Shown here: in pieces, positions 1 to 5,008 of the stretch
Layout of the letters: each line of letters starts with the position of its first letter
How positions within the stretch are numbered: position 1 is the first letter of the stretch
DNA from: Chloroflexota bacterium
GTDB lineage: Bacteria > Chloroflexota > Dehalococcoidia > Lucifugimonadales > UBA3495
Direction of reading: 5' to 3'
Assembly (NCBI GenBank): GCA_022562335.1
Contig: JADFPM010000205.1
Coordinates: 1 to 5,008 of the forward strand
DNA length: 5,008 nucleotides
Position numbers and translations under genes: made by a program
Notes under the pieces: generated by a model
What the model saw: only the letters and a program-made list of their open reading frames with translations
Databases searched by the model: none
What the model was told of the DNA's origin: nothing

Positions 1-13
1 ATTATCGGGCAAT

Positions 14-1129
14 CTACTCCCAACCCCAAATCTCGGCGGCCGTTTCCGCCACCAACCGCAGCTTGCGCCATTGCTGTTCTTCGGTGAGCAGGTTGCCCGC
101 GGCCGTGGAGGCGAAGCCGCACTGAGGGCTGAGGGCCAGGAAGTCGATGGGCACGTAACGCGCCGCATCGTCGATACGGTCTAACAACGTGCTTTGAGAC
201 TCCAATGCCGGGTCTTTGGAGCTGACCAGTCCCAGCACCACCACCTTGCCGGCGGGGACGAACCTCAGGGGTTCAAAGGTCCCGGCCCGGCCGGTGTCGT
301 ACTCCAGCAAAAACCGGTCGACGGCCAACGTCCCGAAAAGTTTCTCGGCGATGGGCTCGTAGCCGCCTTCGGCGTACCACTTGCTCTCGTTGTTGCCCCG
401 GCATATATGCAGGGCCACGGTCAAACCCTCTCGTTGAATGCCCTCGATGCAATAGTTGTCGGCGGCCACCGCCTCGTCGAACATCTTGTCCGGGTCTTCT
501 CCCAGGTCCTGCAGGTGCTTGCGCCAGGCCGGGTCGACGTAATAACTGTACCGGGGAGCGTCGATCTGGATATACGACACGCCCTCCTCCACCAGGGCGG
601 CGATCTCCGCTTTGATCACCGCAGCAATCTCCCACAGCAGGTCGGTGCGGGTGGGATAGAACTGGTTGGTCACCCCCGCCTGATAGCTGATGGCGGGGAA
701 TTGGCTGGGGCTGGGCACGGTGATTTTCACGGGGCCCGGCGCATTGGCCATCATGAACGCCGACTGGCGGGCGGTCATCCGGCCCACGTGCTTGAGCTTG
801 GCCGCCACCACCTGCCGGGTGCCCTGCTCCCTGGGCTCGCCGCCCGGCCCCTGCCAGACGCGGACCACCGCCGGGTCCGTGGTCGGGACGAAGCCTTCCA
901 CGGCGTCCAGCAGGTCGTTTTGAAACCCCGACCGCCGGAACTCGCCGTCGGTATAGATATCCACTCCCGCCCTTTTCTGCTGTTCCAATGCCGCGAGGAT
1001 CGCTTGGTCTTCAACCTGTTCCAGCTGTTCGCGGGTCTGGCTTCCCTCCAGAAAGGCCGCCTTGGCCTCTTTTACTTGGGCTGGGCGCAACAGGCTTCCC
1101 ACGTGGTCAACCCGGTAAAGATCAGGCAT
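14..1129 (-). CDS. MetE C-terminal-domain protein, YxjG/YxjH-like (putative zinc-dependent thiol methyltransferase)
   Basis: A complete 371-aa cytosolic protein of the Meth_synt_2 barrel family, about half the length of full MetE (about 750 aa), so the N-terminal MetE domain is absent. Visible motifs: DHVGSLLRP near the start, with G11-S12 at the homocysteine-binding loop; DGEFRR at 61-66; YIQIDAP with D190; zinc ligands H241 and C243 (LHIC), E276 and C337 (PQCGF). The N-terminal wording (VGSLLRP, then VEDQAI, then TDGEFRRS) resembles Bacillus YxjG/YxjH, which are annotated as methionine-synthase-like and linked to methionine metabolism. The position matching the catalytic His694 of E. coli MetE is K305. 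It is the second cistron of a leftward operon, 33 nt after the previous gene. The ATG at 1129 is supported by a strong Shine-Dalgarno. The family call is near certain; the substrate and methyl donor are inferred only. Folate-independent methionine synthesis or another thiol alkylation are both possible. Confidence 0.9.
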   Translation of the reverse strand: MPDLYRVDHVGSLLRPAQVKEAKAAFLEGSQTREQLEQVEDQAILAALEQQKRAGVDIYTDGEFRRSGFQNDLLDAVEGFVPTTDPAVVRVWQGPGGEPREQGTRQVVAAKLKHVGRMTARQSAFMMANAPGPVKITVPSPSQFPAISYQAGVTNQFYPTRTDLLWEIAAVIKAEIAALVEEGVSYIQIDAPRYSYYVDPAWRKHLQDLGEDPDKMFDEAVAADNYCIEGIQREGLTVALHICRGNNESKWYAEGGYEPIAEKLFGTLAVDRFLLEYDTGRAGTFEPLRFVPAGKVVVLGLVSSKDPALESQSTLLDRIDDAARYVPIDFLALSPQCGFASTAAGNLLTEEQQWRKLRLVAETAAEIWGWE

Positions 1130-1136
1130 CTCAGAA

Positions 1137-1143
1137 CTCCCTT
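1137..1143 (-). promoter_or_regulatory. Shine-Dalgarno of the YxjG-like gene
   Basis: On the minus strand this reads AAGGGAG, 7 nt before the ATG at 1129. It fixes the start and shows independent translation initiation of the second cistron inside the short 33-nt gap. Confidence 0.75.
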
Positions 1144-1162
1144 GAATCGGAAATGATAATGG

Positions 1163-2197
1163 CTATGGGTCCAAGCCCAGTGATCTTTTAACCAAACCAG
1201 CGCCGGCGGTCAGCGCCCGAAGCTTCCCCAACGCTGTCTCACGGGGCAGGTATTTCATCCCGCAATCGGGCGCCAGTTGAAGCCTTTCGGGTGGAAGGTA
1301 TTTAAGCGCAGATCGAATCCTGTCCGCCACGGTCTGCGGCGATTCTATTTCTGGGTCGCCCAAGTCCAAAACGCCAAGGATGATGGTCTTGGACGGCATT
1401 TCCTGCAGCACCGCCAGGTCCAGGTTGGGCTGGGCGGCCTCGAGGGAGACCTGCTGGACCACCGAGTTATCCAATTCGGTCAGGAAGGAGTACGCGCCGG
1501 GCTTCTCGGACACCACGGCGGCATAACCAAAACAGAGGTGCAAGGCGGTGGTCCCGGTGGCGTTCTCCAGGGCCCGGTCGATGGCCTTGACGCCAAACTC
1601 CCTAGCCTCTTCCGTGTTATTCCGAAGCCACGGCTCATCCAGCTGCACCACGTCGGCCCCGGCTTCAAACAGGGCGATCACCTCCTGGTTGACGCAGGCG
1701 GCGTAGTCCATGGCCAGGCTCTCCCGGTCGGGATAATAATCGTTCTGGACCTGTTGGGCCAAAGTGAAAGGTCCGGGGACCGTGGCTTTGATCTTGCATT
1801 GGGTATTGGCCCGCAGGAACGCCAGGTCACGGACCTGCACCGGGCGGCTCCGGCGGACCGGCCCCACCACCCGGGGCACCGGCGTCGGCTGTCCACGGGA
1901 GCTAATGACACTGCCAGGCCGTTCCAGGTCGATGCCGTCCAGCGCGGTGGCGAACCGGTTGGAATAGCTCTCCCGGCGAATCTCGCCGTCGCTGATTATG
2001 TCCACCCCCGCCCGCTCCATGTCCCTGATGGCCACCAGCGTTGCGTCGTCCTGGGCATCTTGCAGGTATTCCTCGGGGATGCGCCAGATGCCGGCGTCCC
2101 GAATCCTCAAAACCCCGCCGGCCAAAGCCAGGCGGTCGATCAGCCAGTCCGGCTGGGGATAGCTTCCCACCACCGTGGTCAGTAGCGGTTCCTGCAT
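1163..2197 (-). CDS. Core-MetE-like methionine synthase family protein
   Basis: A complete 344-aa protein of the MetE catalytic-barrel family with no N-terminal MetE domain. Of the four paralogues it is closest to classical MetE: TTVVGSYPQP at the start (G11-S12), SDGEIRRE (DGE 70-72), ATVPGPFTLAQQ, VQLDEP (D187, the only one keeping the canonical DEP), zinc ligands H220 and C222 (LHLC), E253 and C312 (PDCG). The residue matching the MetE catalytic His694 is G280, and the one matching the folate-contacting Glu605 is N193. Core-MetE proteins of this size from archaea and Dehalococcoides take the methyl group from a corrinoid rather than from folate, so methionine synthesis from a non-folate donor is a fair inference here. 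It is the first cistron of the leftward operon. A GTG at 2200 directly precedes the ATG at 2197; I chose the ATG because AAGGG lies 4 nt upstream, but the GTG would add only one residue. Confidence 0.9.
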   Translation of the reverse strand: MQEPLLTTVVGSYPQPDWLIDRLALAGGVLRIRDAGIWRIPEEYLQDAQDDATLVAIRDMERAGVDIISDGEIRRESYSNRFATALDGIDLERPGSVISSRGQPTPVPRVVGPVRRSRPVQVRDLAFLRANTQCKIKATVPGPFTLAQQVQNDYYPDRESLAMDYAACVNQEVIALFEAGADVVQLDEPWLRNNTEEAREFGVKAIDRALENATGTTALHLCFGYAAVVSEKPGAYSFLTELDNSVVQQVSLEAAQPNLDLAVLQEMPSKTIILGVLDLGDPEIESPQTVADRIRSALKYLPPERLQLAPDCGMKYLPRETALGKLRALTAGAGLVKRSLGLDP

Positions 2198-2209
2198 CAC
2201 GCCCTTAAC

Positions 2210-2226
2210 GGCCCCTTCGCGGGGCC
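2210..2226 (-). promoter_or_regulatory. Leader hairpin just before the core-MetE-like gene
   Basis: A perfect 6-bp GC stem (GGCCCC / GGGGCC) closes a 5-nt loop, GCGAA on the minus strand. It lies in the predicted 5' leader of the leftward transcript, 12 nt before the ATG, and immediately upstream of the AAGGG that probably acts as Shine-Dalgarno. A second SD-like AAGGGG would be buried in this stem. It has no U-tract, so it is not a typical terminator. A role in mRNA stability or in choosing the ribosome site is possible but unproven. Confidence 0.45.
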
Positions 2227-2241
2227 TGGAAGAATGTGCCC

Positions 2242-2270
2242 ATGGTATGTTCGTGAAAACCGGCTGTCAA
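2242..2270 (-). promoter_or_regulatory. Predicted sigma-70-type promoter of the leftward operon
   Basis: On the minus strand there is a perfect -35 hexamer TTGACA (2270-2265), a 17-nt spacer and a -10 hexamer TACCAT (2247-2242; 4 of 6 consensus). This places the start of transcription near 2235, giving a leader of roughly 35-40 nt. The spacer contains CCGGTTTT one nt after the -35 box, which is a copy of the motif repeated across this intergenic region. Confidence 0.6.
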
Positions 2271-2349
2271 CGCACGGGCTGAGCCTGCCTGGGAGACCGG
2301 TTTTAAGCGTGTTACAATCCGCCCATCCAGGCTCGCTCAAAACCGGCTG
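2256..2349. repeat. Three-copy AAAACCGG operator-like repeat
   Basis: AAAACCGG occurs at 2256-2263 and at 2339-2346 on the plus strand, and inverted (CCGGTTTT) at 2297-2304. The two plus-strand copies share a longer 11-bp unit, AAAACCGGCTG (2256-2266 and 2339-2349). The first and the inverted copies lie inside the spacers of the two divergent promoters; the third lies in the leader of the rightward operon. The position suggests binding sites for one regulator controlling both operons. The motif also occurs once inside coding sequence at 310-317, probably by chance. Confidence 0.55.
2290..2318 (+). promoter_or_regulatory. Predicted extended -10 promoter of the rightward operon
   Basis: TGTTACAAT at 2310-2318 is an extended -10 element (TGn followed by TACAAT, 5 of 6 consensus). 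A -35 box at 17-nt spacing would be TGGGAG (2290-2295), which is poor, as is often seen with extended -10 promoters. The start of transcription would be near 2325, with a leader of about 50 nt. The spacer carries CCGGTTTT one nt after the -35 position and 8 nt before the -10, exactly as in the leftward promoter. Confidence 0.5.
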
Positions 2350-2376
2350 CACGAAACCAGCGACGGCGAAAAAGAT

Positions 2377-3522
2377 ATGAAGCGCAGCTCCGACAGGATA
2401 CTCACCACCCACACGGGCAGCCTGCCCCGGCCGCCCGATCTGCTGGCAATGATCCAGGCAAAGGACGCCGGGCAAGCCTACGACGAGAACGTTTTAGCTG
2501 AAAAGGTTCGCTCGTCCGTCGCCCAGGTGGTGAAGCTACAGGCCGAAGCAGGCATCGATGTCATTTGCGACGGTGAGTTTGGCAAGCCCAACTTCGCCAG
2601 TTACGTCAAAGACCGGCTCGGCGGCTTTGGCGGCCAGAATCCCGATATGCGGGTGTTCTCCGACCGGGCGGAATTTCCCGAATGGAACGCCAGGGTGGCG
2701 CCCAGCGGCGGCCTGATGGTGGCGCGGCCCATGTGCGTCGGCCCGCTGAGTGTGAACGACGGGACCGCGGTTCAAACAGACATAGACAACCTGCGCGCGG
2801 CCACCGCCGATGTGAGTCACGTGGAGGCGTTCATTCCATCCGCATCCCTGGGAATCATCTCCGAGATCATGGTCAACGGCCACTACCCCAGCGAAGAGGC
2901 CTACCTGTACGCGCTGGCCGATGTCATGAAAGAGGAATACCAGGCCATCGCCAACGCCGGGTTCTTGTTGCAGATCGACGCCCCCGATGCGGCCATGGGC
3001 CGCCACGCCCAGTTTCACGATAGGTCCCTGAAAGAATTCCGCACCGCTCTGGCCCTGCGGGTGGAAGCCCAAAACCATGCGCTGGCGGGCATTCCCGAGG
3101 AGCAGATCAGGTTTCACATCTGCTGGGGCAACTATGAGGGCCCGCACAACCACGACGTCGCGTTGAGCGACATCGTCGACCTCGTATTAAAGATCAAAGC
3201 CGGGGCCTATTCGATAGAAGCTTCCAACCCGCGCCACGAGCACGAATGGCTGGTGTGGGAGAACGTGAAACTTCCCGATGGCAAGATCCTGATACCTGGG
3301 GTCATAGACTCCACCACCCACTTCATAGAGCACCCCGAGTTGGTGGCCCAACGCATCGTGCGGTTCGCCAACCTGGTGGGCAGGGAAAACGTCATCGCCG
3401 GAGCCGACTGCGGGTTTGGCACCACGGCCGGGGTCCCCAGGATCGACCCCGCCATCATGTGGGCCAAGTTCGGGGCCCTGGCCCAGGGAGCGCAAATGGC
3501 CTCGGAACAACTGTGGCGCTAG
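2377..3522 (+). CDS. MetE-like methyltransferase family protein (cobalamin-independent methionine synthase II type), first of a tandem pair
   Basis: A complete 381-aa single-barrel protein. Motifs: KRSSDRILTTHTGSLPRP at the N-terminus (G14-S15), CDGEFGKP (DGE 65-67), LLQIDAP (D201), FHICWGNYEGPH (zinc ligands H247 and C249), YSIEASNPRHEHEW (zinc ligand E281, followed by a His-rich NPRHEHEW at 284-291) and ADCGFGT (C345). The position of MetE His694 is T313. This wording belongs to the branch often annotated cobalamin-independent methionine synthase II and related to epoxyalkane:coenzyme M transferase, so the acceptor may be a thiol other than homocysteine. The start agrees with the N-terminus of the downstream paralogue. 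No clear Shine-Dalgarno precedes the ATG; only GCGAAAAAGAT is seen. It is the first cistron of the rightward operon, divergent from the core-MetE-like gene. The family is sure; the reaction is not known. Confidence 0.9.
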   Translation: MKRSSDRILTTHTGSLPRPPDLLAMIQAKDAGQAYDENVLAEKVRSSVAQVVKLQAEAGIDVICDGEFGKPNFASYVKDRLGGFGGQNPDMRVFSDRAEFPEWNARVAPSGGLMVARPMCVGPLSVNDGTAVQTDIDNLRAATADVSHVEAFIPSASLGIISEIMVNGHYPSEEAYLYALADVMKEEYQAIANAGFLLQIDAPDAAMGRHAQFHDRSLKEFRTALALRVEAQNHALAGIPEEQIRFHICWGNYEGPHNHDVALSDIVDLVLKIKAGAYSIEASNPRHEHEWLVWENVKLPDGKILIPGVIDSTTHFIEHPELVAQRIVRFANLVGRENVIAGADCGFGTTAGVPRIDPAIMWAKFGALAQGAQMASEQLWR

Positions 3523-3545
3523 AATCCATGGCCCCCTGGACCCCC

Positions 3546-3552
3546 GAGGGAG
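3546..3552 (+). promoter_or_regulatory. Shine-Dalgarno of the second tandem paralogue
   Basis: GAGGGAG lies 7 nt before the ATG at 3560. It decides the start against the open frame that runs upstream to 3416 inside the preceding gene. Strength and spacing closely match the site before the second gene of the leftward operon. Confidence 0.7.
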
Positions 3553-3559
3553 AATTGGC

Positions 3560-4729
3560 ATGAAACGCAGCACCGACCGTATTCTCACCACCCATGCCGG
3601 CAGCCTGCCCAGGCCCGAAGGCCTGCGCGACATGGTGGGCGCCAAGGCATTTGGCGGGACTTTCGACGAATCGGAACTCTCCCAGCGGATACGCACCGGT
3701 GTGGCCGAGGTGGTGCGCCTGCAGGTGGACTCGGGCATCGACATAGTCAACGACGGCGAGTTGAGCAAGACCAGCTTCACCGACTATGTGCGCGGCCGTT
3801 TCGGAGGGCTGGACCTGAACCCGGACGTCCCCTACACCTCGTCGATAACCGGCCGGGACGCCAGGGAGTTTCCCGAGTATTTCGACCGGGGCACCGGCTT
3901 CCCCGGTAACCGGGAAAGGCCCACCGACTCGGGCCGGATGCAGGTGACCTGCACCGGGCCGCTGACCTACACCGGCCAGGAGGCCATACAGGCGGACATC
4001 GAACGTTTCAAGGCAGCTCTGCAAGGGGTCGCCACCCAGGAGGATTTCCTGCCGTCGATAGCCCCCGGCACCATCGAGCATTGGCTGCAGAACGAGCATT
4101 ATCCCGACGACGAGTCGTTCCTCAACGCCATAGCCGACGCCATGCATGAAGAATACAAGGCGATAACCGACGCCGGGCTGCTGCTCCAGATCGACGATCC
4201 CGACCTGGGCGACGGCTGGCAGGTCCATCCCGACATGACCGTGCCCGAATACCGGAAGTTCGCCCAGATCCGCGTGGAAGCCATGAACCACGCGCTGCGG
4301 GGCATCCCCGAGGACCGGGTGAGGCTTCACGTCTGCTGGGGCAGTTATCACGGCCCGCATCTGTTCGATATCCCGCTGAAGGACATTCTGGACCTGATCC
4401 TGATGGTCAACGTCGAAGGGTATTCCATCGAGGCCTCCAACCCGCGCCACGAGCACGAATGGAGGGTGTGGGAAGACACCAAGCTGCCCGACGGCAAGGT
4501 GCTGATACCCGGCGTGGTGGGCCACGCAACCGACTTCATCGAGCATCCTGAATTGGTGGCCCAGCGTCTGGTCAGATACGCCCGGCTGGTGGGGCGGGAG
4601 AATGTCATCGCCGGCACCGATTGCGGGCTGGGCACCAGGCTGGGCCATCCAAAGATCACCTGGGCAAAATTCCAGGCGATGGCCGAGGGCGCCGAGCTTG
4701 CCACCAAAGAGCTTTGGGGCAGAAGCTAG
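3560..4729 (+). CDS. MetE-like methyltransferase family protein, second of a tandem pair
   Basis: A complete 389-aa protein, clearly paralogous to the gene directly upstream along its whole length. The match is strongest in the C-terminal third and weaker around residues 85-130, where this copy is longer. Motifs: KRSTDRILTTHAGSLPRP, NDGELSK (DGE 65-67), LLQIDDPD (D212), LHVCWGSYHGPH (zinc ligands H257 and C259), YSIEASNPRHEHEW (E291) and TDCGLGT (C355). The MetE His694 position is A323, with H322 beside it. The IDDP loop, where its partner has IDAP, and the different 85-130 segment suggest a changed substrate pocket. It follows the first paralogue by 37 nt with no terminator and is very likely cotranscribed. 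The frame stays open upstream to 3416, but that part does not align with the family, and a Shine-Dalgarno supports 3560. It is likely a zinc-dependent thiol methyl- or alkyl-transferase; the exact substrate is unknown. Confidence 0.9.
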   Translation: MKRSTDRILTTHAGSLPRPEGLRDMVGAKAFGGTFDESELSQRIRTGVAEVVRLQVDSGIDIVNDGELSKTSFTDYVRGRFGGLDLNPDVPYTSSITGRDAREFPEYFDRGTGFPGNRERPTDSGRMQVTCTGPLTYTGQEAIQADIERFKAALQGVATQEDFLPSIAPGTIEHWLQNEHYPDDESFLNAIADAMHEEYKAITDAGLLLQIDDPDLGDGWQVHPDMTVPEYRKFAQIRVEAMNHALRGIPEDRVRLHVCWGSYHGPHLFDIPLKDILDLILMVNVEGYSIEASNPRHEHEWRVWEDTKLPDGKVLIPGVVGHATDFIEHPELVAQRLVRYARLVGRENVIAGTDCGLGTRLGHPKITWAKFQAMAEGAELATKELWGRS

Positions 4730-4749
4730 CGTAACGATGCCCCAAACAT

Positions 4750-4813
4750 CTTCCCCATTGGGGGAGGAATCGTCCCTTCCCCCTTGAAGGGGGAAGGTTA
4801 GGATGGGGGTGAG
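4750..4813. repeat. Dispersed palindromic repeat element (C-rich/G-rich hairpins)
   Basis: Two adjacent hairpins sit in the 159-bp gap. The second is a perfect inverted repeat of 11-bp arms, CCTTCCCCCTT (4775-4785) and its complement (4787-4797), with one nt between; as RNA it would fold with a loop of about five. The first is a 7-bp stem with one G-U pair, CTTCCCC (4750-4756) with GGGGAGG (4761-4767). It is followed by GGTTAGGATGGGGGTGAG (4796-4813), a tail that I recall from short intergenic palindromes repeated in many GC-rich bacterial genomes. No U-run follows, so it is not a classic intrinsic terminator, though it may block exonuclease or reduce read-through. Dispersal in this genome is inferred and cannot be seen here. 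Confidence 0.6.
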
Positions 4814-4844
4814 AACGCGACCGCTCAGCCCCTAATGACCAGGA

Positions 4845-4859
4845 AATAGACCAATAGAC
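4845..4859 (+). repeat. Short tandem AATAGAC repeat upstream of the racemase-like gene
   Basis: AATAGAC occurs twice with an 8-nt period (4845-4851 and 4853-4859), with a related TAATGACC just before it (4833-4840). It lies 30-45 nt before the start of the racemase-like gene, in the most AT-rich part of the gap. I see no convincing -35/-10 pair here; it may be chance. Confidence 0.3.
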
Positions 4860-4875
4860 AGTGGAAATCAAAGCC

Positions 4876-4883
4876 GAGGAGGG
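4876..4883 (+). promoter_or_regulatory. Shine-Dalgarno of the racemase-like gene
   Basis: GAGGAGGG ends 5 nt before the ATG at 4889. It is a near-perfect ribosome binding site, the strongest in the window, and fixes the start of the partial gene. Confidence 0.8.
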
Positions 4884-4888
4884 ATCAC

Positions 4889-5008
4889 ATGCCGGACGTT
4901 CGAGGATGGCGCAAGAAGTTTGGAGTTTTGGCCCCCAGCACGAACACCGTCGTGGAGCCGGATTTCTACATGATGGGCGTGCCGGGGGTGACGGCCCACG
5001 TCAGCCGC
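4889..5008 (+). CDS. Maleate isomerase / Asp-Glu racemase superfamily protein (5' part only)
   Basis: Only the first 40 residues are present; the gene runs off the right edge. Residues 11-26 read FGVLAPSTNTVVEPDF, which matches the first strand and the P-S-[ST]-N-T loop of maleate cis-trans isomerases and arylmalonate decarboxylase-like proteins, where the Asn helps bind the substrate carboxylate. These enzymes are cytosolic, cofactor-free and use a pair of cysteines or one cysteine; those residues lie beyond the window, so activity cannot be judged. It lies 159 nt after the tandem MetE-like pair on the same strand, beyond a palindromic repeat, so it could be a read-through cistron or have its own promoter. 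The superfamily call rests on this short motif. Confidence 0.7.
   Translation, partial: MPDVRGWRKKFGVLAPSTNTVVEPDFYMMGVPGVTAHVSR

Noticed and set aside
310..317. Extra AAAACCGG copy
   Set aside because: It is inside coding sequence far from any start. One chance occurrence of an 8-mer in 5 kb is not surprising.
401..410. Perfect palindrome GCATATATGC
   Set aside because: It lies in the codons for the conserved His-Ile-Cys zinc motif of the YxjG-like gene, so codon choice explains it.
194..1156. Long plus-strand open frame of 320 codons opposite the YxjG-like gene
   Set aside because: It is a shadow on the antisense strand of a gene with clear family motifs. Its translation is rich in His, Gly and Arg without recognisable domains.
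1277..2185. Long plus-strand open frame of 302 codons opposite the core-MetE-like gene
   Set aside because: It is antisense to a well-supported gene with all zinc ligands, and its translation resembles no known protein.
2281..2334. 7-bp inverted repeat GAGCCTG / CAGGCTC flanking the rightward promoter
   Set aside because: It is short and GC-rich with a 40-nt gap; it has no relation to the promoter geometry and may be chance.
3416..3559. N-terminal extension of the second tandem gene overlapping the first
   Set aside because: The extra 48 residues do not align with the family. The KRSTDRILTTH start at 3560 has a good Shine-Dalgarno and matches the paralogue's N-terminus.
3455..4648. 397-codon minus-strand open frame opposite the second tandem paralogue
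   Set aside because: It is an antisense shadow caused by high GC and few stops. Similar shadow frames appear opposite the first paralogue, as expected from shared coding sequence.
4775..4797. Intrinsic terminator after the tandem pair
   Set aside because: The hairpin is strong, but TTAGGATG follows instead of a U-run, so a repeat element is the better call.

Overview
The window is a compact, GC-rich bacterial segment dominated by one enzyme family. Four complete genes each encode a stand-alone copy of the zinc-binding C-terminal (catalytic) barrel of cobalamin-independent methionine synthase (MetE, Pfam Meth_synt_2, COG0620). They form two divergent pairs around a 176-bp control region. A fifth gene, cut by the right edge, starts like a maleate isomerase / Asp-Glu racemase superfamily protein. 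There are no tRNA, rRNA, CRISPR, IS or phage signals. The GC-rich coding style, the expansion of short MetE paralogues, the racemase-like neighbour and a GGGGGAAGG-type dispersed palindrome would fit Chloroflexota (Dehalococcoidia/SAR202-like) or another uncultivated, catabolically rich lineage. This taxonomic guess is weak because no marker gene is present.

Layout. Minus strand, read right to left: a 344-aa MetE-core protein (1163-2197) is followed 33 nt later by a 371-aa YxjG/YxjH-like protein (14-1129). Plus strand: a 381-aa protein (2377-3522) is followed 37 nt later by its tandem paralogue of 389 aa (3560-4729). Then comes a 159-bp gap with a palindromic repeat, and the partial racemase-like gene (4889 to the edge).

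Control region (2198-2376). Two back-to-back promoters appear to share one geometry: hexamer, 1 nt, CCGGTTTT, 8 nt, then TACCAT or TACAAT. A third copy of the same motif, extended to 11 bp, lies in the leader of the rightward operon. This looks like a shared operator controlling both operons, although no regulator gene lies in the window.

Function. All four proteins keep the zinc ligands (His-x-Cys, Glu, Cys) and the homocysteine-side motifs (GS, DGE, Asp of the IDxP loop). All lack the MetE N-terminal half and several residues that MetE uses on the methyl-folate side, including the catalytic His (E. coli His694). The reasonable reading is a set of zinc-dependent, folate-independent methyl- or alkyl-transferases acting on a thiol. 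Some may be methionine synthases (core-MetE type). The tandem pair looks more like the branch that includes epoxyalkane:coenzyme M transferase. Their true substrates cannot be told from sequence alone.
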